The translations under genes were made by a program, and so were the position numbers. From CG2-30-58-95 sp964618215 (GTDB lineage Bacteria > Chloroflexota > Anaerolineae > Anaerolineales > Villigracilaceae): a DNA stretch of 64,000 nt. Below the pieces are notes generated by a model that was not told the DNA's origin, did not search any database, and saw only the letters and a program-made list of their open reading frames with translations. The stretch spans positions 1-64,000 of the forward strand of contig CAZTZE010000007.1 of NCBI GenBank assembly GCA_964618215.1, in the 5' to 3' direction. Shown here one piece after another: positions 57,363 to 64,000 of this stretch (position 1 is the stretch's first letter; each line of letters begins with the position of its first letter).

Positions 57363-59819
57363 CTACGATCGAATTCGCTCACCTTTGGGATCCCACAACG
57401 GCGTCTGCGCGACCTCTGCGCCAACCTGTTCCCCAAAGAATTCTACCTCCAATTTTGTGCCTGTCTTGGAGTATTCAATCGGCAGGTAGGCGTAGACGAT
57501 ACTCTTTCCAACGGAGTAGCCGTATCCGCCCGCGGCCACCCATCCAATGGTCTTATCGCCGGCCCGGATAGGTTCCTTGCCTAATGCAATTATACGACTA
57601 TCGGATAGAGTCATGCAACATAATTTTCGCGTCAAGCCGGCTTCTTTATGTTTGAGCAGGGCTTCCCGTCCGATGAAATTACATGCTGAGCCTGTCGAAG
57701 CATCGCCTTTATCCAATTTGACCGCAAAGCCCAACCCGGCTTCATAGGGTGTGTAGTCCGGGCTGATCTCGCCGCTCCAATAACGATAACCCTTTTCCAG
57801 CCGCATGGTGTCTATGGCTTTGTAACCGGCCGCCACGATTCCTTCGGGTTGTCCGGCCTCCCACAATGTGTCCCACAGGCGCAGGCCATATTCCATCGGG
57901 CAGTAAAACTCCCAGCCCAGCTCGCCTACATAAGTCACGCGCGAAGCGAGAACCGGTACGTCGCCGACTGTGATCCGCCGGGCTGTCATGTAGGGGAAGT
58001 TCGCGTTGGACACGTCATCCTGGGTAACTTTTTCCAGGATCTTGCGCGCCTTGGGCCCCCACAGACCGAGGCAGGCGTAAGATGAGCTGACATCCTCGAT
58101 TGTCACCGAGTCATCTTCGGGCATGTTCAGAGAAAGCCAGGACAGGTCGTGCTGTCCAAAGGCGGTGCCGGTGATGATAAAGAAGCGATCCTCCGCCAGG
58201 CGGGTGACGGTGAAATCACATTCGATCCCACCGCGCTTGTTCAAGCACTCGGTATAGATGACCGTTCCTACCGGCTGGTCGATATCGTTGGCGCATACGT
58301 AGTTCAAGAAGGCCAGAGCGCCCGGGCCGCGCACCTCGAACTTGTTGAACGAGGTCTCGTCGAACAGGCCGGCGTTCTCGCGTGTCATAAGATGCTCGTA
58401 ACCGATGGCGCGCGACCAGTTGTGATGCGCCCAGCCTTTTGGTTCATGTCCATGAGTGGCTTTCTCTTCGTAAGGCTTGAACCAGTTTGGGCGCTCCCAG
58501 CCAGTCTTTTCGCCAAAGTGGCAGCCCAGATCGCGCAGGCGATAATAAGTGGGGGAGAAGCGCAGGCCACGGCGGGAGAGGCGCTCCTCGCCGGGGTAAT
58601 GAATATCATAGTACTGGGAATAAGTCTCGATGGTGCGCGCCACGGTGTAATCCTGGCTGTTGTAATTGGAGCCAAAGCGGCGCACGTCCAGCCGCCAGAC
58701 ATCCCACTCGGGGCTGCCGTGGGTGATCCATTCAGCCATCGTTTTGCCAATGCCGCCCGCGCCGGCCAAACCATGCGCGCAGAAGGCGCAGGCCACCCAG
58801 AAGCCCTTGACGGCCGTTGGGCCAATCAGGTATTCGCCATCCGGGGTGAAGCCTTCGGGACCGTTGAGCAGTTGCCTGATCTCAGCGGTTTCAAGCACCG
58901 GTACCCGCTTGATCGAATTTTCCATCAGCGGCGCGAAGCGTTCCCAATCGGGCGGAAGCAATTTGTACTTGAAGTCACGCGGGATACCCTCCAGACCGAA
59001 GGGCGCCGGGTTGCGTTCGTAGCCGCCGGTGGTCAACCCGCCGACCTCCTCACGCCAATACACCAGCAGATCGGGGTCACGCAGGGTCGGGAAATCGTGC
59101 CGTACCCCCTCGAAGGGCTTGGTGATCGCATAGAGATGGGCCATCGGCACCACGGGCAGGTTGAGTCCGACCATCCTGCCGACCTCGCCCCCCCATTGCC
59201 CGGTGGCGTTCACCACGATCTCGGTCTGGATGGCGCCCTTATCGGTGACCACTTCGTGCACGCGGCCGTCCTTCAAGTTGATCTTCTCCACGTTCGTTTC
59301 TGTGAAAATACGCGCGCCACGCTGTTTAGCCCCGGTCGCCAGTGCGTTCGTCAACCCGGTGGGGTCAATCACGCCATCGTTGGGCGTGTAGGCCGCGCCG
59401 ACCACACCATCCAGGGACATCAGTGGGAAAAGATCATAAGCCTGCTTGGGTGTGATCAACTCCATCGGCACGCCGAACGATCCAGCCATGCCGACCAGGC
59501 GTTTGATCTCTTCCATCCGCTCGGCGGAGGAGGCCAGCCGCAGCCCGCCGACCTCGCGCCAGGCGGGATCGTGGCCGGTCTCGTCTTTCAGACGGCGATA
59601 GAGGTCAGTGCTGTAGTGCATCATGCGGGTCAGGTTGGCGTCCGAGCGCATTTGGCCGATCAGCCCGGCAGAGTGCCAGGTCGAGCCGCTGGTCAACTCG
59701 TGACGCTCAAGTATGACGACGTCTTTCCAACCCATGAGCGTAAGATGGTAGGCAATACTACACCCACCAACGCCGCCGCCAATGATGACGACTTGAGCGT
59801 GCTTTGGTAGATCAGACAT
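57363..59819 (-). CDS. Dimethylglycine/sarcosine dehydrogenase-like flavoprotein with GcvT domain
   Basis: 818 residues. FAD domain (1-400) starts VVIIGGGVGGCSIAYHL and has the covalent-flavin region around ERHELTSGSTWHSAGL. The C-terminal half (about 430-818) is a GcvT/YgfZ-type folate-binding aminomethyltransferase domain. Family members oxidatively demethylate dimethylglycine or sarcosine and pass the one-carbon unit to tetrahydrofolate. Residues about 706-714 (ASTGSACN) are encoded by ATGCTGAGCCTGTCGAAGCA (57683-57702), a repeat palindrome inserted in frame before FIGREALLKHKEAG. GGAGG precedes the ATG. Confidence 0.9.
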   Translation of the reverse strand: MSDLPKHAQVVIIGGGVGGCSIAYHLTLMGWKDVVILERHELTSGSTWHSAGLIGQMRSDANLTRMMHYSTDLYRRLKDETGHDPAWREVGGLRLASSAERMEEIKRLVGMAGSFGVPMELITPKQAYDLFPLMSLDGVVGAAYTPNDGVIDPTGLTNALATGAKQRGARIFTETNVEKINLKDGRVHEVVTDKGAIQTEIVVNATGQWGGEVGRMVGLNLPVVPMAHLYAITKPFEGVRHDFPTLRDPDLLVYWREEVGGLTTGGYERNPAPFGLEGIPRDFKYKLLPPDWERFAPLMENSIKRVPVLETAEIRQLLNGPEGFTPDGEYLIGPTAVKGFWVACAFCAHGLAGAGGIGKTMAEWITHGSPEWDVWRLDVRRFGSNYNSQDYTVARTIETYSQYYDIHYPGEERLSRRGLRFSPTYYRLRDLGCHFGEKTGWERPNWFKPYEEKATHGHEPKGWAHHNWSRAIGYEHLMTRENAGLFDETSFNKFEVRGPGALAFLNYVCANDIDQPVGTVIYTECLNKRGGIECDFTVTRLAEDRFFIITGTAFGQHDLSWLSLNMPEDDSVTIEDVSSSYACLGLWGPKARKILEKVTQDDVSNANFPYMTARRITVGDVPVLASRVTYVGELGWEFYCPMEYGLRLWDTLWEAGQPEGIVAAGYKAIDTMRLEKGYRYWSGEISPDYTPYEAGLGFAVKLDKGDASTGSACNFIGREALLKHKEAGLTRKLCCMTLSDSRIIALGKEPIRAGDKTIGWVAAGGYGYSVGKSIVYAYLPIEYSKTGTKLEVEFFGEQVGAEVAQTPLWDPKGERIRS

Positions 59820-59910
59820 ATCAGGTAACCTCCTTGAATCTTTGACCCAGTTCGGGGCCGTGAATGTTTTAGTATTCGATTTGTGAGTCTACTGAAAAAA
59901 CATCACGTTT

Positions 59911-60042
59911 TAACGCAAAGGCGCAAAGACGCATAGAATCTTTAAGTCTTCTTCAATCATCTCAAGGATTGCGCCGCCTTATGGTTTAGTTTTCAAAACG
60001 GTCTTTTTGTTTTTCCTTCGCGACTTCGCGTCTTTGCGTTAA
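59911..60042. repeat. Palindromic element with TTAACGCAAAGGCGCAAAG arms
   Basis: Left end TTAACGCAAAGGCGCAAAGA and right end CGCGTCTTTGCGTTAA are complementary; centre AT-rich. Fills most of the 310-bp gap between the CBS and flavoprotein genes. Confidence 0.8.
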
Positions 60043-60129
60043 GATCTGCTCTTTGCAGTACAGTCATTGTATAGAAAATTTAAAGGTATCGCCGCTAAGA
60101 ACAATACCTTTTTTACTTTTGAAAAATTT

Positions 60130-60939
60130 TTAGGTTTGCCAGATTGATCCAGGCCGGGCCATCTCGGCGACAATATCATACGAAGAAATGATGCCCAGCG
60201 GGAAGGCCTGCAGGTCATCCTGGTCAATCACAATCAGGCGATGGTGGTGCTTTTGGATCATCAGGTCGGCGGCTTCACGCAGACTGGCGTTCATGTCAAT
60301 GGTCAGGGCCGGGTGCATGACATCGCTCACGGTCAGTTTTTCGTCAATGCCGTTCTCGACAAAAGGCAGCAGGTCTTTGCCGCTGACGACGCCCTGCGGT
60401 TTGCCTTTGGCGTCCACGACCAGTACCGAGCGCCAGCCGGCCTGAGTCATAGTGCGCGCCGCGGAGATGAGCGGTGTTTTGCCGCGGCAGACCAGGATGG
60501 CATCCGACATAACGTCGGCGACGGTCTCGCGCTGAGGTTTTTCTTCTTTGGCAATGCTGGAGACGAAGTCGGAGATGGAGATGACGCCCACGGGTTTGCC
60601 GTTTTCGGTGACCAGCAGGCGGTTGACATCCTTCTCGATCAGGGTGTGGGCCGCTTCGCGCAGGCTCATGCCGGCTTCAATGGTGTCCACCGGGCAGGAC
60701 ATGAGATCGGCGGCCGTCAGCTTGCGCATGGCTGCCAGGCTTTCGGGGTCCACCGCCAGCCACTCGCCGGCGAGCAGGTCATAATCGGAGATGACGCCCA
60801 ACGGGCGGCCGTCGCGGTCGGCAACGATCAGGGCATGGACATGGTGCTGGGTGAGCAGGACGGCCACCTGACCCAGCGCCTCGTTCGGGCGGCAGGTGAG
60901 CACCCCTGGGTGCATCAGGTCACGGACAAGTTTGGTCAT
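60130..60939 (-). CDS. Protein with four CBS domains
   Basis: 269 residues made of four CBS motifs in two Bateman pairs (starting about 8, 72, 138 and 203). Each has the typical end PLGVISDYDLL, PVGVISISDF, PQGVVSGKDLL or PLGIISSYDI. CBS pairs bind adenine nucleotides and sense energy state; no effector domain is fused, so it must act on a partner. Followed 15 bp upstream by the nucleotidyltransferase-like gene on the same strand. Confidence 0.9.
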   Translation of the reverse strand: MTKLVRDLMHPGVLTCRPNEALGQVAVLLTQHHVHALIVADRDGRPLGVISDYDLLAGEWLAVDPESLAAMRKLTAADLMSCPVDTIEAGMSLREAAHTLIEKDVNRLLVTENGKPVGVISISDFVSSIAKEEKPQRETVADVMSDAILVCRGKTPLISAARTMTQAGWRSVLVVDAKGKPQGVVSGKDLLPFVENGIDEKLTVSDVMHPALTIDMNASLREAADLMIQKHHHRLIVIDQDDLQAFPLGIISSYDIVAEMARPGSIWQT

Positions 60940-60954
60940 AACAGGCTCCTTCAG

Positions 60955-61746
60955 TTAGTGAACCTCATCCACTTCTTTGTACCATTTGACGCGATTGCCG
61001 ACTCGGGCGCGCAGTCGCCAGGCAAGCGACTTGGGTTCTTGCTCAAGGCGCGCCAATGTAGTCTTGACCTGTGCTTCGATTTTCGCTTTCTGTTCGGCAG
61101 TGAGCTGTTCGTAATCCTGCGCCAGCCGGCGCACCTTATCCAAATTCATGCTGGTTGTGCGCCACAGACCCCAGTCATTGCTGCACAGCCCGGCGATGTG
61201 CTGGATGTTGATAGTCTCTTCATCTTTGTCGCCCAGGGGGTGTTCGAGCAGCAACATGATGGTGTCAATAACATCCTTTTCGTTTATCTGGACGATTTGC
61301 ATTTTCTCGAGCAGCATTTCAGCCAGGGGAATGCTCGGGGTATCAATTTCCAGTCGCCCTTCCCAATGGATAACGTGGCAAAAATCGAGTTTTTCGTAGA
61401 AAACGTCCACGTGCAAGCCGACCTCTGGTTTGTCAAAGATGGCGCGCTCGCCTTCCGAAACAATAAAGACCTCACGGTTTTCGCGGTAGCCCAGTGCGGC
61501 CATTAGCTCATGGATTTCTTTGGTCTGTTTGCGATAAGCCGCAAAGTCAATGTCGGTGTAGGTGCGGCCCATGGCTGCCTGAAGGTAGCCAAATTTCGGA
61601 CAGTGCATCTGAAACGCCAGTGACCCGATGACCCGTAAGATGATACCGGCATCCTCGCTGGCCTTGAGGATGCGTTTCATTTCATTTTCAAACTTATCGC
61701 GCTCGGCGCGATCTTGTTCGCCCATCCCAATGGAACTGCTGGTCAT
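60955..61746 (-). CDS. Nucleotidyltransferase-like protein
   Basis: 263 residues. LRVIGSLAFQMHCPKFG and TYTDIDFAAY resemble the GS...DxD signature of minimal nucleotidyltransferases, as does LHVDVFYEKLDF (third acidic residue). The rest is helical with a basic C-terminus. Substrate unknown. ATG at 61746 follows TAGGAG. Probably co-transcribed with the CBS protein. Confidence 0.7.
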   Translation of the reverse strand: MTSSSIGMGEQDRAERDKFENEMKRILKASEDAGIILRVIGSLAFQMHCPKFGYLQAAMGRTYTDIDFAAYRKQTKEIHELMAALGYRENREVFIVSEGERAIFDKPEVGLHVDVFYEKLDFCHVIHWEGRLEIDTPSIPLAEMLLEKMQIVQINEKDVIDTIMLLLEHPLGDKDEETINIQHIAGLCSNDWGLWRTTSMNLDKVRRLAQDYEQLTAEQKAKIEAQVKTTLARLEQEPKSLAWRLRARVGNRVKWYKEVDEVH

Positions 61747-61757
61747 ACATACTCCTA

Positions 61758-61822
61758 CGCGAAGATTTTGTAGCGCGATATTCATATCGCCATTTGGTTG
61801 CGGAATGAATTCCGCGTTACGG
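61758..61822. repeat. Two-hairpin interspersed repeat, copy 3 of 3 (5' truncated)
   Basis: Shares GCGAAGATTTTGTAGCGCGA, TTTGGTTGCGGAATGAATTC and CGCGTTACGG with copies at 4171 and 27062; the first hairpin is shortened. Confidence 0.85.
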
Positions 61823-61880
61823 GTATCTTTTCAATAGTTCTGGGGACATCCGCCGCCATTATAACTAAAAACACAAAAAC

Positions 61881-61909
61881 TTGCAAATTTCTTCAAATTA
61901 TTATACAAT
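61881..61909 (+). promoter_or_regulatory. Promoter of the DeoR-type regulator
   Basis: TTGCAA (61881-61886), 17-bp spacer, TACAAT (61904-61909). Confidence 0.7.
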
Positions 61910-61963
61910 ATGTTATCGAAGTACTCATTTTTCTTCACTCACGAAGAATCGAGACCCAGCCTA

Positions 61964-62755
61964 ATGAACAAATCTCTCATCCCAGCCCAGCGGCGAGAGC
62001 GAATTCAGGAGCATCTGGCAATCCACAAAATCGTCCGAACGGCCGACCTGTGCGATATGCTGGAGACTTCCGAAGCGACGGTGCGACGCGACCTGGAATG
62101 GCTGGAACGCGAAGGTATTCTAGAACGTACGCATGGGGGGGTGATCCTCAGCCAGCGGATGACCTTCGAGCCGGAATACCGGCAGAGGGCGCAGCAGCAT
62201 CCCGAAGAGAAGCGCCGCATCGGGGCGCTGGCGGCTGCGCTCATCGAAGAGGGTGATATCGTCTTCATCAACAGCGGCACAACCACAACCCAGGTGATCC
62301 GTCATATTCGTAATGACGCCGGAATCACCATATTCACCAATAACCTAAACGCCGCGCTTGAGGTGGGAGAGCCGGGTTTTCACCTCTACCTGGTCGGGGG
62401 GGAATTTCAACCCCGCTCCAACTCGCTGGCGGGACGCTTCGCCATCGAAAACCTGAGGCAGGTGTATGCCAACAAAGCGATCCTTGGGGTGGACGGGATC
62501 AGCCTAAAAAAGGGCTGTACCGTGCCATCCAATGCTGAGGCAGAAGTGATCCGGCAGATGATCGAGCGCACCTTGGGACAAATCATTGTTGTCGCAGATC
62601 ACAGTAAATGGGGTGTGGTCTCCAACTTTCAAATTGCCACAATTGATGAGATCAACAAATTTATCACCGATGAAGAGTTCAATACCTCGGCCATTGAATC
62701 CCTTGCGGCTCACGCGGTAGAAACCCTGATTGCCGACACCACCATTCCAAATTAG
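61964..62755 (+). CDS. DeoR family transcriptional regulator
   Basis: 263 residues. N-terminal helix-turn-helix (RRERIQEHLAIHKIVRTADL, SEATVRRDLEWLEREGILER THGG type). The C-terminal DeoR sensor domain (about 80-250) includes FINSGTTTTQVIRHI and DHSKWG, typical of regulators binding phosphorylated sugars. It lies 17 bp before an FAD oxidoreductase gene and near an aldolase, kinase and HAD cluster, so a phosphorylated pathway intermediate is the likely signal. Start at 61964 chosen by family alignment; an upstream ATG at 61910 lies on the promoter. Confidence 0.9.
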   Translation: MNKSLIPAQRRERIQEHLAIHKIVRTADLCDMLETSEATVRRDLEWLEREGILERTHGGVILSQRMTFEPEYRQRAQQHPEEKRRIGALAAALIEEGDIVFINSGTTTTQVIRHIRNDAGITIFTNNLNAALEVGEPGFHLYLVGGEFQPRSNSLAGRFAIENLRQVYANKAILGVDGISLKKGCTVPSNAEAEVIRQMIERTLGQIIVVADHSKWGVVSNFQIATIDEINKFITDEEFNTSAIESLAAHAVETLIADTTIPN

Positions 62756-62772
62756 AAAGGCAGACTGAAGTA

Positions 62773-64000
62773 ATGAAAGAACAAGCGCAAATTGTCATCA
62801 TCGGCGGTGGGATCGTCGGAGTCGACATTGCTTATCACCTGGCAAAGCAGGGCTGGACGGATCTGGTGCTTTTGGAAAAAGACGAGATCGCCAGTGGGGA
62901 GTCCGCTCATGCGGCTGGCCTGGTGACGCAATTTGCCACTTCACAAACCCTGATGCAATTCCGCAAGTATAGTATCGAGCTATATAGTGAGCTGGGTCTC
63001 TTCGATCATGTCGGTAGTTTGCGCGTGGCTTCGAGTGAGGCGCAGTTCAAGGAGTTGCAGCGCAGCGTCAGCCGGGCGAAAGCGATTGGAATGGATGTCG
63101 AGGTGATTACACCTGCTGAAGCTTTAAAGATCATGCCCCAATTGAGCGATAAAAATCTTTACGGAGCTATTTACCTCCCACGTGACGGTCACCTCGACCC
63201 CTACATTACCACGACCAGCATAGCCCGGCTTGTCAAAGAGATGGGCGCCACTGTTTATACTGGTGTGCGTGTGACCGGCATCCAGCTTTCCCCGCGGGGC
63301 GAGATCCAGCGCGTGATTACCGATCACGGTTCGATCAAGACCGAGATTGTGGTAAACGCGGCTGGAATGTGGGCGCCGCGGGTCGCGGCGATGGCCGGCC
63401 TCCATATCCCGACTACCCCGGTGGATCACCAGCACATTGCGCTAAAGGCCGTGCCTGGCAATGAATTCCCCCATCAGACAGTCTGCCTGCGCGACCCCGA
63501 TAACCTGGTTTACATGCGCGAGGAAGCCGGCGGCCTGGTGATCGGCGGCTACGAACCCAACCCATTGGCGCGCTGGATTGACGGTGCGCCCTGGGAGCAT
63601 GGCGGCGCCACACTGCCAGCCGATTACGACCGTTTTGAAATGTTACTCGAAGGCGCCATTCGCCGCCTCCCATTCCTGGAACAAGCCGGGATCATCACTC
63701 TGGTCTGCCATCCGGGCGCTTACACGCCGGATTGTCAGCCGCTGCTTGGCCCGCTGCCGGGCGCGCGCGGAATGTGGATCGCGGCGGGCATGTCACTCAA
63801 CGGCTTTGGCGGCGCAGGCGGAATAGGCAGGCTGATGGCGGAGTGGATCGTGACAGGCGAACCCTCGCTCGACGTTTATGCTTTCCGCGCCACGCGTTTT
63901 GGTAACTATTATTCCAGCCCGTATTATTCTGCTGAGCGAACCCGCGAGGGTGTCAAGTACTACTACCAGTTACGTTTTCCCAACGACGAGAACGAGTGGG
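62773..64000 (+). CDS. FAD-dependent oxidoreductase, sarcosine/dimethylglycine dehydrogenase-like (partial)
   Basis: 409 codons, cut by the window end. It begins IVIIGGGIVGVDIAYHLAKQ (Rossmann FAD motif), then LEKDEIASGESAHAAGLV and GGYEPNPLARW. Related to the N-terminal half of the protein at 57363-59819 and probably continues into a GcvT domain (FRATRFGNYYSSPYYSAERT region is the linker). Co-transcribed with the DeoR regulator. Having two such flavoproteins nearby suggests stepwise demethylation or related substrates. Confidence 0.88.
   Translation, partial: MKEQAQIVIIGGGIVGVDIAYHLAKQGWTDLVLLEKDEIASGESAHAAGLVTQFATSQTLMQFRKYSIELYSELGLFDHVGSLRVASSEAQFKELQRSVSRAKAIGMDVEVITPAEALKIMPQLSDKNLYGAIYLPRDGHLDPYITTTSIARLVKEMGATVYTGVRVTGIQLSPRGEIQRVITDHGSIKTEIVVNAAGMWAPRVAAMAGLHIPTTPVDHQHIALKAVPGNEFPHQTVCLRDPDNLVYMREEAGGLVIGGYEPNPLARWIDGAPWEHGGATLPADYDRFEMLLEGAIRRLPFLEQAGIITLVCHPGAYTPDCQPLLGPLPGARGMWIAAGMSLNGFGGAGGIGRLMAEWIVTGEPSLDVYAFRATRFGNYYSSPYYSAERTREGVKYYYQLRFPNDENEW

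Noticed and set aside
58149..59810. 553-codon open frame on the plus strand opposite the flavoprotein gene
   Set aside because: Shadow of the GC-rich antisense gene at 57363-59819; no domains.

Overview
The window looks like chromosomal DNA of a GC-rich bacterium, most likely an anaerobic or facultative member of the Chloroflexota (Anaerolineae-like). This is inferred from the gene mix (tungsto/molybdo aldehyde:ferredoxin oxidoreductase with a polyferredoxin, RNase Y, a second EF-G, a MaeB-type malic enzyme, very many small palindromic repeats). No rRNA, tRNA, integrase or intact transposase was seen.

Layout. 0.3-2.9 kb: polyferredoxin, aldehyde ferredoxin oxidoreductase and a MoaD-like protein. 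3.0-10.1 kb: alanine racemase, pyruvate-dehydrogenase-type E1alpha/E1beta/E2, an MFS transporter and HemW, whose reading frame carries four repeat-derived insertions. 10.2-13.6 kb (minus): a secreted lipoprotein, then a methyltransferase preceded by three tandem class-I cyclic-di-GMP (GEMM) aptamers with their own promoter. 13.8-19.7 kb: an EF-G paralogue, then a cysteine operon (cysK, cysE, MoaD/ThiS-like carrier, MoeZ-like sulfurtransferase) behind a strong promoter, a palindromic operator, a Cys-containing leader peptide and an attenuator-like stem-loop. 19.8-30.1 kb: a defence island built around a type I restriction system (hsdR, hsdM, hsdS), with two PIN-toxin modules, an MntA-HepT pair, a HEPN/zinc-ribbon protein and a pentapeptide-repeat/TIR-like protein. 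30.2-43.5 kb: ordinary chromosomal genes (PIG-L deacetylase, histidine phosphatase, RarA, MarR plus a heterodimeric ABC exporter, DMT transporter, HAD hydrolase, RNase Y, RecX). 44.3-47.4 kb: malic enzyme and two small membrane proteins. 47.6-51.7 kb: a second small accessory region of antitoxin-like genes and another MntA-HepT pair, inserted at the 3' end of an rlmI-like methyltransferase gene. 51.7-64 kb: a probable catabolic cluster (alpha-oxoamine synthase, HAD phosphatase, HisC-like aminotransferase, class II aldolase, choline-kinase-like kinase, two dimethylglycine/sarcosine dehydrogenase-like flavoproteins, CBS protein, DeoR regulator), the last gene running off the end.

The most unusual signal is shared by the two accessory regions. 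Downstream of hsdS (minus) and of rlmI (minus), cargo genes alternate with partial copies of the host gene's own 3' end. The fully preserved copies start at a fixed codon (EQRR of HsdS; L-D/N-A-G of RlmI) and run to a stop codon, about 120-170 bp each. The order gene - cargo - 3'-end copy - cargo - 3'-end copy is what repeated insertion of small elements that bring a replacement 3' end would leave. The cargo is TA/HEPN/TIR-type defence material and no recombinase is present. Three unrelated small proteins in the rlmI region also share one C-terminal tail.

A second theme is repeat invasion. The window holds several families of short palindromic elements (including a 96-bp inverted-repeat element in two copies and a two-hairpin element in three copies) and many degenerate 7-8-bp tandem tracts. 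Several have been accepted inside coding sequences without breaking the frame (hemW, pdhC linker, the methyltransferase at 12.6 kb, PIG-L, hsdR, rlmI, the 818-aa flavoprotein).
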